Positions 1-6,337 of a DNA stretch of 15,783 nucleotides are shown here, one piece after another. The stretch comes from Acidobacteriota bacterium (GTDB taxonomy: Bacteria; Acidobacteriota; Terriglobia; Terriglobales; Acidobacteriaceae), in NCBI GenBank assembly GCA_028873155.1, contig JAGWML010000040.1, positions 1 through 15,783 on the forward strand, read 5' to 3'. The translations under genes were made by a program, and so were the position numbers. Each line of letters opens with the position of its first letter. The stretch's first letter is position 1. The notes under the pieces were generated by a model. The model was not told the origin of the DNA, did no database searches, and worked only from the letters and a program-made list of their open reading frames with translations.

Positions 1-49
1 AAGAGCTTGCCTGTGGGTGCAACAAAAAGCGGCGGGGATTTGTGACGTG

Positions 50-355
50 CTACTTGCCTGACTTGGCTGGGCCAGAGATAGGAGCCGCGCCGTCGAGGAC
101 GGAGTGGCTGCGCTCGCCGCGGACGTACAGGATGGTCAGCGTGATGGAGGTGACCATGAAGATCACCGCCGACCAGGTGGTGAGCCGGGTCAGGACGTTG
201 GCAGCGGCGCGCGGACCGAATGCGGTCTGTGAACCCTGGCCGCCGAAGGCGCCTGCGAGGTCTGCCGAGCGGCCCTGCTGCAACAGGACAACGCCGATGA
301 GAAAGAGGCTGACGATGACGTGCACCGTGATGACAAAGTAGAAGAGAATCTGCAT
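50..355 (-). CDS. secG: SecG, preprotein translocase subunit
   Basis: SecG is the small, non-essential partner of SecY and SecE in the inner-membrane protein channel and assists SecA-driven export. The 101-residue product has two hydrophobic helices (about residues 3-25 and 57-78). They are joined by the conserved cytoplasmic loop, here reading VVLLQQGRSADLAGAFGG, followed by GSQTAFGPRAA; a short polar tail follows the second helix. I start it at the ATG whose product begins MQILFYF. The frame stays open for 33 more codons upstream, but that part runs into the tRNA gene and is not SecG-like. The Shine-Dalgarno sequence is weak (GGAAA about 13 nt upstream). It lies 54 nt downstream of a tRNA-Leu on the same strand, with no clear promoter between, so co-transcription is possible. 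A 5-bp inverted repeat (379-383/393-397) sits in that gap. Identity is firm. Confidence 0.95.
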   Translation of the reverse strand: MQILFYFVITVHVIVSLFLIGVVLLQQGRSADLAGAFGGQGSQTAFGPRAAANVLTRLTTWSAVIFMVTSITLTILYVRGERSHSVLDGAAPISGPAKSGK

Positions 356-409
356 GATGTGCGTTGCTTTCCAAACTTTGCCCGGAGGGACTGGGCAGAA
401 TCGTTCCGA

Positions 410-494
410 TGGTGCGGAAGGCGGGACTTGAACCCGCATGCCTTGCGGCGCCACCCCCTCAAGATGGTGTGTCTGCCAATTTCACCACTTCCGC
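410..494 (-). tRNA. tRNA-Leu (anticodon GAG)
   Basis: This is an 85-nt class II tRNA. The 7-bp acceptor stem is GCGGAAG/CTTCCGC, followed by the discriminator A and an encoded CCA end. The anticodon stem is CCATC/GGTGG around the loop TTGAGGG, giving anticodon GAG, which reads CUC and CUU leucine codons. A long variable arm follows (GCGCCGCAAGGCAT region), as expected for leucine tRNAs. The T arm carries the typical GGTTCAAGTCC loop. The call comes from reading the fold directly from the minus strand. It is the first gene of the minus-strand pair with secG. Confidence 0.96.
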
Positions 495-511
495 ACAAGG
501 CCAACTGTTTG

Positions 512-517
512 AGTATA
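512..517 (-). promoter_or_regulatory. Putative -10 element of the tRNA-Leu promoter
   Basis: The minus strand reads TATACT, five of six matches to the sigma-70 -10 consensus. It lies 17 nt upstream of the mature tRNA 5' end, implying a leader of roughly 10 nt to be removed by RNase P. No good -35 hexamer is seen at 16-18 bp spacing, so this rests on the -10 match and its position only. Confidence 0.4.
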
Positions 518-591
518 ACAAAGCGGATGGTGGTGTGCGAGGAGGGCAGGCGTGCTTCGAGACTGGATAGCGGGGTCTGCCCGAAGTTACC

Positions 592-613
592 TGCCCCGTA
601 GGTACCAGGGGCA
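592..613. repeat. Inverted repeat between tRNA-Leu and the lipoprotein gene
   Basis: TGCCCC (592-597) is mirrored by GGGGCA (608-613) around a 10-nt centre. An alternative shorter stem TACCT/AGGTA overlaps it, so two mutually exclusive folds are possible. It lies in the 193-bp divergent spacer (495-687), about 75 bp before the lipoprotein start. There is no T-tract, so a terminator is unlikely; a protein-binding site or chance are both possible. Confidence 0.25.
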
Positions 614-687
614 ACCAAAATGCGATACCGGCTTCTGATAGAGGTAGCGGATCTCATGCCATTTAAGCCTCAAGGATAGTCGTCTCT

Positions 688-2049
688 ATGAAAAACCACG
701 TGAGCATCTTTCTTCTTGCAGGCTCCGTTCTGTTGCTGACGGGTTGCAACAGCTCGTCGCACTCCAGCAGCAATACCGGCAACACGGGGTCAAGTTCAAC
801 GCTGACGTTCACTGCCGGGTCTTCGTTCCTTTTTGCGACGGAGTTCGGAACCAACACCTGGGATGCAACAACGCGCCAGGGCGATACCGTTTCCGGCGTT
901 GCGCAAGACAGCTTGAACAATGTCTACGTCGCCGGCTATACGGCAGGAAATCTGCCGGGGTACACCGTTCCCGAAGGCGTGTTGAAAGGAGTCGTCTTTC
1001 AACTGACTGGGACCGGCAGCCTGGTGTGGGGCAGGGAATTGACAACCGGAGCTGGCGACACCATCGATGGCATGGTGAACGTTGGCAGCAACGTGATCGT
1101 CGCGGGAACGACATACGGAGCCTATCCGACTTTCTCGAATCCAGGTGGAATCTCCGAGATATTTCTTGGAAATTTTGATGTGGATGGAGGGCTCATCTGG
1201 CTCTATCAGTATCCGTCAACGAGCAACATTTCGGTTGAATCAGTGACGGGCGACTCCAGCGGCAACATCATCGTCGGCGGCGAGATCGCCGATGGGGCGA
1301 ACGGTGAGGATCTCTACATCTCTAAGTTTGATTCCAATGGCAATCAACTGTGGTTCATGACGTTTGGCAGCGGCGCGCTCGATGGAATCAACAGTGTGAC
1401 GACAGATAAGAGCGGCAACATCTACGCAACGGGATTTACAAGCGGGGTCTTTCCCGGCAGCGCGGGCACAACGACGTCGATGCCATTTGTCGGCGAGTTC
1501 AGTGCTACTACTGGCGCCAATATCTGGATTCAACAGTCGAACACGGTCCCAGGTCTCGTGGGCTTCACGCCTACCGTGATTACAGCAACAACGGACGGTC
1601 AGCTCTTTCTTGAAGGCCAGACCGGGACGTTCCCGACGAGCGCGCAGATCGAAGTGATGAAGATGAGCTCCTCAGCGGGTACCATTGCCTGGAGCTATAA
1701 CTTCGGCGCAGGCACGCAGAACCTGCCAGGTCAGGGGATTGTTGCGGATTCCAGCGATAACTTGTACGTGGCTGGGCTAACTACCGGAGCATTGGTCACA
1801 GGTGCGACGGCAGGTGTGGACGACGTGTTTCTTGCGAAGCTTTCGTCCAGCGGAACGGCGGTGTGGGCGCAGCAGTTGGGTACGGGGAAAGAGGGTTCGC
1901 GTGTGACCCCGAGTACGTCGACACCAATCTATCTGAATTTGGGCAGCCAGGGCATCGCGCTCGCGGGAATGACCTATGGCCAGTTTTCGGGCTTCAGCAA
2001 TCCCAACGAATATGCGGAATTATTTGCGGCAGAATATGGTCCGAAGTAA
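688..2049 (+). CDS. SBBP-repeat beta-propeller lipoprotein
   Basis: This is a 453-residue secreted lipoprotein. Residues 1-19 form a signal peptide ending in the lipobox LTGC, with the lipidated Cys at position 20; the +2 Asn does not favour inner-membrane retention. A Ser/Asn/Gly-rich linker (21-46) follows. The rest is built of about seven imperfect repeats of 45-55 residues, with cores such as DSSGNIIVGG, DKSGNIYATGF and DSSDNLYVAGLTTG. Each is followed by a strand ending in a conserved Trp (W114, W171, W222, W280, W335, W393). This matches the SBBP (seven-bladed beta-propeller) repeat. Binding partner and function are unknown; such proteins are usually cell-surface or periplasmic. AGGA lies 11 nt before the ATG. 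It is transcribed alone and converges with paiB. The family call is good, but no specific role can be given. Confidence 0.85.
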   Translation: MKNHVSIFLLAGSVLLLTGCNSSSHSSSNTGNTGSSSTLTFTAGSSFLFATEFGTNTWDATTRQGDTVSGVAQDSLNNVYVAGYTAGNLPGYTVPEGVLKGVVFQLTGTGSLVWGRELTTGAGDTIDGMVNVGSNVIVAGTTYGAYPTFSNPGGISEIFLGNFDVDGGLIWLYQYPSTSNISVESVTGDSSGNIIVGGEIADGANGEDLYISKFDSNGNQLWFMTFGSGALDGINSVTTDKSGNIYATGFTSGVFPGSAGTTTSMPFVGEFSATTGANIWIQQSNTVPGLVGFTPTVITATTDGQLFLEGQTGTFPTSAQIEVMKMSSSAGTIAWSYNFGAGTQNLPGQGIVADSSDNLYVAGLTTGALVTGATAGVDDVFLAKLSSSGTAVWAQQLGTGKEGSRVTPSTSTPIYLNLGSQGIALAGMTYGQFSGFSNPNEYAELFAAEYGPK

Positions 2050-2060
2050 AGGTTGACTAT

Positions 2061-2081
2061 GCCGCTCAGCGGCTCAGCCGC
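2061..2081. repeat. Triple alternating GC-rich inverted repeat at a convergent gene junction
   Basis: The plus strand reads GCCGC-TCA-GCGGC-TCA-GCCGC. The middle arm can pair with either neighbour, giving two mutually exclusive 5-bp hairpins with 3-nt loops. It sits just past the lipoprotein stop (2049) and overlaps the last codons and stop of paiB. The position suits a terminator shared by both genes, but neither strand has a following T-run, so an intrinsic terminator is not proven. Confidence 0.35.
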
Positions 2082-2677
2082 TGCATCCATGCTGCCAGTT
2101 CCTGCTGGTCGCTGCTTCCTGAGGCATGTGCGGCTTGCACGTTCTGCCGCTCGGCTGCGCTGCGATTCTGGCTGAGCTTGAATTTGCCTTCGATGCGCGC
2201 GATGGGAATTCGGAAACCCATGATGCCGGCGAGCATTGTGCGGCGAAAGCCATCCGGCATTCGCTCCCAGCGGGCAAGATAGCTCGGCTCATTGGCGGCG
2301 ATTAACCCGCGCAGCAATTCCTCTTTGGCTTCCAGCTCTTCCATCAGTTGCAAAGTGCCGCTGGCGTGAATGGCAATGTAGTTCCATGTGGGAACGGAAA
2401 GGTCTTCGGTGTAAAGCGTGGGCGAAACGTAACTGTGCGGGCCGGGAAAAACAACGAGTGTCTGCTGGCCGGCCAGGGATCTCCAGTGCGGGTTGGCGTG
2501 GGCAAAGTGCCCTTCCAACACGCCATGTTCGCCCTCGTCTTTCACCACGAGCGGCAGGTGCGTCGCGACGGGAGCGGCATGGTTTGCCGGCCCGAAGAGA
2601 ATCGCGAAGGAATACCGCTGCATCGCCTCCAGCATCAGGCTCCGGTCAGTGATCTGGTTGAAGCGGGGAATATACAT
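2066..2677 (-). CDS. paiB: PaiB-family FMN-binding protein
   Basis: The 203-residue product has the full set of PaiB motifs: the N-terminal MYIPRF, THLP (39-42), GHFAHANPHW (56-65), GPHSYVSP (79-86), VPTWNY (95-100) and KFKLSQNR (165-172). It has the split-barrel flavin-reductase-like fold expected of FMN binders. In Bacillus subtilis PaiB is described as a negative regulator of sporulation and degradative-enzyme genes. In other bacteria the family is mostly uncharacterised and may act as a flavoenzyme, so the regulatory name should not be taken literally here. The last 20 or so residues are not conserved. The ATG lies 6 bp after the ilvA stop, and GTGAGG, which overlaps that TGA, can serve as the ribosome-binding site. 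Translation is therefore probably coupled to ilvA. No PaiA-type acetyltransferase is nearby. Confidence 0.92.
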   Translation of the reverse strand: MYIPRFNQITDRSLMLEAMQRYSFAILFGPANHAAPVATHLPLVVKDEGEHGVLEGHFAHANPHWRSLAGQQTLVVFPGPHSYVSPTLYTEDLSVPTWNYIAIHASGTLQLMEELEAKEELLRGLIAANEPSYLARWERMPDGFRRTMLAGIMGFRIPIARIEGKFKLSQNRSAAERQNVQAAHASGSSDQQELAAWMQRLSR

Positions 2678-2683
2678 GCGGCC

Positions 2684-3898
2684 TCACTGGATGCGTTCGA
2701 AACGGTACCCTGCTTCGCGCAGCGCATGGCTGATGGCGGTGATATGCGTGGAGCCGCGCGTTTCGAGTGTCACGTCAATCACGGTTTCGCCGAGGCTCAC
2801 GCCATAGTAGGCGCGATTGTGGATGGTCTCGACGATGTTCGCGCGTTCGCGGGCGAGGATCTGCGTGAGATTGAGCAAAGCGCCGGGGCGGTCCTGCAGG
2901 TACACGCGCACGCGCACCAGGCGGCCATCCTTCACAAGGCCGCGCTCGATGATCTTGGCGAGAAGGGTCACGTCGATGTTTCCACCGCAGACAAGAACAA
3001 CCGTGCGGCGATGACGCAGCTTCGTCTTGGCGTGCACCACGGCGGCGAGCGCAGCAGCGCCGGCGCCTTCGGCCAGTGTTTTCTCCTGCTCCAGCAACAT
3101 GAGGATGGCGCTGGCGATCTCCTCATCATCCACGGTGACGATTTCATCCACGTAGCGCGAGACCATGCGAAGGGTGATGTCTCCTGCGCGACGCACGGCG
3201 ATGCCGTCCGCAATGGTGGCCTCGGCAGAGATGGTGACCGGGTGGCCGGCTTCGCGCGCGCGCAGCATCGACGGCAGCTTCTCCGGTTCTACGCCGATGA
3301 CACGGATCTTCGAGTTCGTCTCCTTGAGCGCGCACGCAATGCCGCTGATGAGCCCGCCACCTCCGATGGGAACGACAACGGCTTCGATGTCCGGCACCTG
3401 GTCGAGAAGCTCGAGACCGATGGTGCCCTGGCCGGCGATGACCTCGGGATCGTCAAAGGGATGGATGAAGGTGCATCCCTCTTCAATGCGGCGGCGCAGC
3501 GCCTCGTCGCAGGCTTCGTCGTAGTTGGCGCCGTGGAGGATGACCTCAGCCCCGTAGGCGCGCGTGGCGGCAACCTTGACGAGCGGAGTGGCAAGTGGCA
3601 TGACGATCTGGGAGCGAATGCCGCGCGCCGCCGCATGAAAGGCGACTCCCTGCGCGTGATTGCCAGCGCTGGCTGCAATCACGCCGCGCTTGCGCTCGGA
3701 CTCTGAGAGGGTGAGCAGCTTGTTAAGCGCGCCTCTCTCCTTGAAGGAGCCAGTGCGTTGAAGGTTCTCCAGTTTCAGGTGTAGGGGCAGGCCCGTGAGC
3801 TCAGAAAGATGATGCGAGAGGTGACAGGGAGACATGTGGATGGCTTCGCCAATGCGCGCTCGCGCCACCTGAATGCTCGATAGGGTAACGGATTCCAA
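2684..3898 (-). CDS. ilvA: Threonine ammonia-lyase with C-terminal ACT domain
   Basis: This PLP enzyme deaminates L-threonine (and serine) to 2-oxobutanoate, the first committed step to isoleucine. In the 404-residue form, the Schiff-base lysine is K53 in SFKERGA. The substrate loop SAGNHAQG begins at about 77, the phosphate-binding loop GGGGL is at 179-183, and CGGN at 304-307 places a Cys where the residue contacting the pyridine nitrogen sits. An ACT domain (about 329-404, starting near VRVRVYLQDRPGALLN) gives the single-ACT, roughly 400-residue layout. That layout is seen in both catabolic-type and some biosynthetic enzymes, so isoleucine inhibition cannot be predicted. I choose a TTG start because GAGGAG lies 6 nt upstream and the family begins near here. 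An in-frame ATG 17 codons earlier lies inside a hairpin without a good ribosome-binding site. It is first gene of an ilvA-paiB operon. Confidence 0.93.
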   Translation of the reverse strand: MESVTLSSIQVARARIGEAIHMSPCHLSHHLSELTGLPLHLKLENLQRTGSFKERGALNKLLTLSESERKRGVIAASAGNHAQGVAFHAAARGIRSQIVMPLATPLVKVAATRAYGAEVILHGANYDEACDEALRRRIEEGCTFIHPFDDPEVIAGQGTIGLELLDQVPDIEAVVVPIGGGGLISGIACALKETNSKIRVIGVEPEKLPSMLRAREAGHPVTISAEATIADGIAVRRAGDITLRMVSRYVDEIVTVDDEEIASAILMLLEQEKTLAEGAGAAALAAVVHAKTKLRHRRTVVLVCGGNIDVTLLAKIIERGLVKDGRLVRVRVYLQDRPGALLNLTQILARERANIVETIHNRAYYGVSLGETVIDVTLETRGSTHITAISHALREAGYRFERIQ

Positions 3899-3904
3899 CT
3901 GGAT

Positions 3905-3910
3905 CTCCTC
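3905..3910 (-). promoter_or_regulatory. Ribosome-binding site fixing the ilvA TTG start
   Basis: The minus strand reads GAGGAG, then six nucleotides (ATCCAG), then TTG. This is the strongest Shine-Dalgarno match near the 5' end of ilvA and is well placed for the TTG, not for the upstream in-frame ATG at 3947-3949. Confidence 0.7.
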
Positions 3911-3936
3911 AAAATGGAATCGAGCCAGACACGAAA

Positions 3937-3963
3937 GCCACCTCTGCATGTGCTGGAGGTGGC
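3937..3963 (-). terminator. Candidate attenuator hairpin in the ilvA leader
   Basis: GCCACCTC (3963-3956 read on the minus strand) pairs perfectly with GAGGTGGC (3944-3937) around an 11-nt loop, and is followed on the minus strand by TTTCGT. It lies about 40 nt before the TTG start and downstream of the predicted promoter, where a transcription attenuator for a branched-chain amino-acid gene would be expected. The T-run is short, so termination would be weak. A translational or protein-binding role is equally possible. Confidence 0.4.
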
Positions 3964-4120
3964 CTGTTGACTGACCCGTTCACTGCTGGGCGCTCTTGTC
4001 AGTTCAGGCTCCCGTCGGGCCAAATATGTCGAATCGCAGGACGAGGCGCAGGGGAAGTGCAACAACTCATCCAGATGCGGTGAACGGGATTGAAAGTAGG
4101 GATGCGCACGAGATGAGCTA

Positions 4121-4150
4121 AGTAGAGCAGAGTGTGAAGTATCGCGTCAA
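4121..4150 (-). promoter_or_regulatory. Putative sigma-70 promoter of ilvA-paiB
   Basis: On the minus strand, TTGACG (4150-4145) is followed after 18 bp by TCTACT (4126-4121). These match the -35 at five of six positions and the -10 at four of six. Transcription would start near 4114, giving a leader of about 215 nt before the TTG start of ilvA, long enough for leader regulation. Confidence 0.4.
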
Positions 4151-4221
4151 GAACGAACCGTGCGCCAGGGATTGTGGCGAGGTAGGGCGCAGGGCGAAAT
4201 GGGCAGGGCTCTCGGCATGGC

Positions 4222-4250
4222 TTGACACGTCCAACCGGCAGGCGCAAAAT
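4222..4250 (+). promoter_or_regulatory. Putative sigma-70 promoter of the efflux operon
   Basis: A perfect -35 TTGACA (4222-4227) is followed after 17 bp by CAAAAT (4245-4250), four of six -10 matches. Transcription would start at about 4256-4258, inside the operator-like palindrome next to it. This is the only credible promoter seen ahead of the seven-gene operon. Confidence 0.55.
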
Positions 4251-4251
4251 A

Positions 4252-4273
4252 TGACCAATGGTCAAACATGACC
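4252..4273 (+). promoter_or_regulatory. Putative TetR-type operator, three half-sites
   Basis: TGACC (4252-4256) and GGTCA (4260-4264) form an inverted repeat; including the flanking bases it reads TGACCA-A-TGGTCA. A third half-site, TGACC, lies at 4269-4273, so ATGACCA recurs with a 17-bp period. The array starts 1 bp after the -10 element and covers the predicted transcription start. This is the classic position for repression by the TetR-family protein encoded immediately downstream. Binding itself is inferred. Confidence 0.6.
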
Positions 4274-4284
4274 ATCTGTCTTAT

Positions 4285-4950
4285 ATGCCGGAGTTGAACA
4301 ACAAATCGGAAGTGTCAGGCGCGGATGTCCGGGCCGAGCTCCCCAGCCGCCGCCAGCGCAAGGCTACCGAAACGCGGCTGCGCATCTTTCGCAGTGCGTT
4401 GCAGCTCTTTGGCGAGCGCGGCTTTGGCAACGTGACGGTGGAGGAGATTACCGAGGCGGCCGACGTCGGCAAAGGGACCTTCTTCAATTACTTCGACAGC
4501 AAGGAACACGTGCTGGGCGTGATGGCCGAAGTGCAACTGGCGCGAGTGGAAGAGGCGGTGCTGGAGGCGGCGGCGGGCAAGCACAGCATCCGGTTAACGC
4601 TGCACCATCTGTTCCTCAGGCTCTCCGAAGAGCCAGGACGCAGTCCGTTTTTGGCGCGCACTTTTATCGGATCGTTTCTGGCAAGTGCGGTCGTGCGCGA
4701 ACTTTTGAGGGATCGGATGGCGGCTGCGCGAGCCATGTTGGAGACGGTCATTCACCAGGGGCAGGCCCGCGGCGAGATCGATGGGAGTCTCGCACCTGTA
4801 GATGTGGCCTTCCAGATGCAGCAGGCAGTTCTGGGAGCGGTACTGCTGTGGTCGCTGCATGAGGAGCCGGAGGTGAAGGTTTGGATTGAGAAAAGCTTCC
4901 GGCACTTCTGGCGAGCGGTGGCGGCGCCGCGCAAGGGGAAGAAGCAATGA
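4285..4950 (+). CDS. TetR/AcrR-family transcriptional regulator of the efflux operon
   Basis: This protein (221 residues from this start) has an N-terminal TetR DNA-binding domain at about residues 22-80. It includes the helix-turn-helix region VEEITEAADVGKGTFFNYF (to about residue 70) and SKEHVL. A helical C-terminal ligand/dimer domain follows, whose inducer cannot be guessed. An in-frame ATG at 4258 would add nine residues. I prefer 4285 because 4258 lies within the operator and at the predicted transcription start, so using it would need a leaderless message. Neither ATG has a Shine-Dalgarno sequence, so the start is uncertain. The gene is first in the operon and overlaps the TolC-family gene by 4 bp (ATGA). 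By position it probably represses its own operon. It resembles in role, but not obviously in sequence, E. coli CecR (YbiH), the TetR regulator of ybhG-ybhFSR. Confidence 0.9.
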   Translation: MPELNNKSEVSGADVRAELPSRRQRKATETRLRIFRSALQLFGERGFGNVTVEEITEAADVGKGTFFNYFDSKEHVLGVMAEVQLARVEEAVLEAAAGKHSIRLTLHHLFLRLSEEPGRSPFLARTFIGSFLASAVVRELLRDRMAAARAMLETVIHQGQARGEIDGSLAPVDVAFQMQQAVLGAVLLWSLHEEPEVKVWIEKSFRHFWRAVAAPRKGKKQ

Positions 4951-6290
4951 GAACGAAGATGCAGCTTGTTGCGGTGCTGGCAATGTGCCTGGCAGGGACC
5001 GCGGTCCGGCCTCAGTCCGCAAGCCCTGAGGCGCCTGTGCGACTGACGCTTGCGGATGCGATCCAGCGAGGCGTGCAGGCAAACCTGAGCGTGCTGCTGG
5101 CCACGGCGCAGACGGATGCGGCGGCAGGGACGCGATTGCGGAGACTGTCGGCGGCGTTGTTGCCGCGCGTCAATGCGCAGACGTATGCCAACTATCAGAA
5201 TCGGGATCTGCGCGCCTTTGGGATTTCGCTTCCCGGCATGCCCGAAGTCGTAGGGCCGTTTTCAAATTACGACGTTCGTCTCTATGCGCAGCAGAACGTA
5301 TTCGATCTGCAGAGCATGAATCTGCTGCGCGCCAGCAATCATGATCTGGAAGCCAATCGCCTGAGCGAGCAGGATGCGCGCGACCTGATTGTGCGGGCGG
5401 TCGCGGCGTTGTATCTGAACGGGGAATCGCAGCAGGCACGGGCGGAGGCTGCGCAGTCGCGAGTGACAGCTTCAACCACGCTGCTGAAACTGGCGACGGA
5501 CAAGCACGACGCAGGCACAGCCACGGGCGTGGACGTTTTGCGCGCAGAGGTGCAGCTCGCCAACGACAGGCAGGCGCTGCTGGAAGCGGAGACGCAAAGA
5601 CAGCAGGCGCTGCTTGCTCTGGCGCGCGCGATTGGGACTAGCCCCAGGATGCCGATTGAGCTGGCGGAGAAGTTGGCCTATCAACCACAGGCACCGGACG
5701 GAGCGGAGTCGCTGATTACGGCAGCGATGACGCACAGGGCAGATTTTCGCTCACTTCAAAGCGAGCGTGCAGGCCTGGTGGACCGGCAGCGCGCGAACCA
5801 TGCGCGCTCCTATCCAAAGTTGAGCGTGAACGGCAACTTTGGCGGCATCGGGCGCAGCGTAGGTGGAATGCAGGCGACAGGGTTGATTCAGGGGCAGATT
5901 GATTTCACTCTGTATGATCGCGACCGCGAAGGCGAAGCCGTGGAGATCCGGAATCAATTGCGCAGCGTGGACGACCGGATTGCAGATTTGCGCCGCGGCA
6001 TTGAAGAGGATGTGCAATCGGCGCTGCTGAATCTGAACTCGGCCGCGCAGCAGGTGGATGTGGCGCAGCAGGGGCAAAGTCTGGCGGAGCGCGAATTGAA
6101 TATGGCGCAGGATCGCTTTGCCCAGGGCACGGCAAACAACGTAGAGGTGGTGACCGCGCAGGATGAACTGACACGGGCGCAGGAGAACTACATCGTTGCC
6201 GTGTCGAGTCATGTGGATGCGAAATTTGCCCTGGCGCGCGCACTGGGCGATACGGAAAAGAACGTGACGGAGCCAGTTCCTGCACCTTGA
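4947..6290 (+). CDS. TolC-family outer-membrane efflux channel
   Basis: This 447-residue outer-membrane factor forms the trimeric channel-tunnel that carries substrates from the periplasmic adaptor out of the cell. A signal peptide covers about residues 1-24 (hydrophobic core LVAVLAMCLAGTAV). The mature part shows the two OEP repeats, about 32-230 and 240-440, each with long Ala/Gln/Glu-rich helices. Family-like segments are LTLADAIQRGVQANLSVLLA (33-52), FAQGTANNVEVVTAQDELTR and the final LARALGD. No lipobox Cys follows the signal peptide, so it is not lipid-anchored as OprM/NodT types are. GGGGAAG lies about 5 nt before the ATG, which overlaps the regulator stop. Presence inside the operon means the pump need not rely on a distant tolC. 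Channel identity is firm, substrate unknown. Confidence 0.93.
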   Translation: MRTKMQLVAVLAMCLAGTAVRPQSASPEAPVRLTLADAIQRGVQANLSVLLATAQTDAAAGTRLRRLSAALLPRVNAQTYANYQNRDLRAFGISLPGMPEVVGPFSNYDVRLYAQQNVFDLQSMNLLRASNHDLEANRLSEQDARDLIVRAVAALYLNGESQQARAEAAQSRVTASTTLLKLATDKHDAGTATGVDVLRAEVQLANDRQALLEAETQRQQALLALARAIGTSPRMPIELAEKLAYQPQAPDGAESLITAAMTHRADFRSLQSERAGLVDRQRANHARSYPKLSVNGNFGGIGRSVGGMQATGLIQGQIDFTLYDRDREGEAVEIRNQLRSVDDRIADLRRGIEEDVQSALLNLNSAAQQVDVAQQGQSLAERELNMAQDRFAQGTANNVEVVTAQDELTRAQENYIVAVSSHVDAKFALARALGDTEKNVTEPVPAP

Positions 6291-6337
6291 CCCGCGTTGT
6301 GTCGGCGGACGGGCAGGACGGAGATGGAGTGAATGCG

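Noticed and set aside
1..49. Terminator after secG (CTTTTTG on the minus strand)
   Set aside because: The T-run is not preceded by any stem-forming dyad, and the next gene lies outside the window.
320..601. Plus-strand frame containing the peptide RRDLNPHALRR
   Set aside because: It is the antisense of tRNA-Leu; such DLNPH-like peptides are well-known false proteins made from tRNA genes.
2348..3706. Long plus-strand frame (452 codons) opposite paiB and ilvA
   Set aside because: It crosses two clearly recognised minus-strand genes, has no recognisable domain, and is what high GC produces on the opposite strand of real genes.
3999..4070. 23-codon frame in the ilvA leader (MSCCTSPAPR...) as an attenuation leader peptide
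   Set aside because: It has no ribosome-binding site and no run of Ile, Thr, Val or Leu codons (only two scattered Ile codons), so a ribosome-sensing leader is not supported.
3900..4114. T-box riboswitch in the ilvA leader
   Set aside because: The sequence GAGGTGGCTTTCGTG resembles the T-box motif only loosely, and no specifier stem or AGGGTGG-ACCGCG antiterminator core is present.
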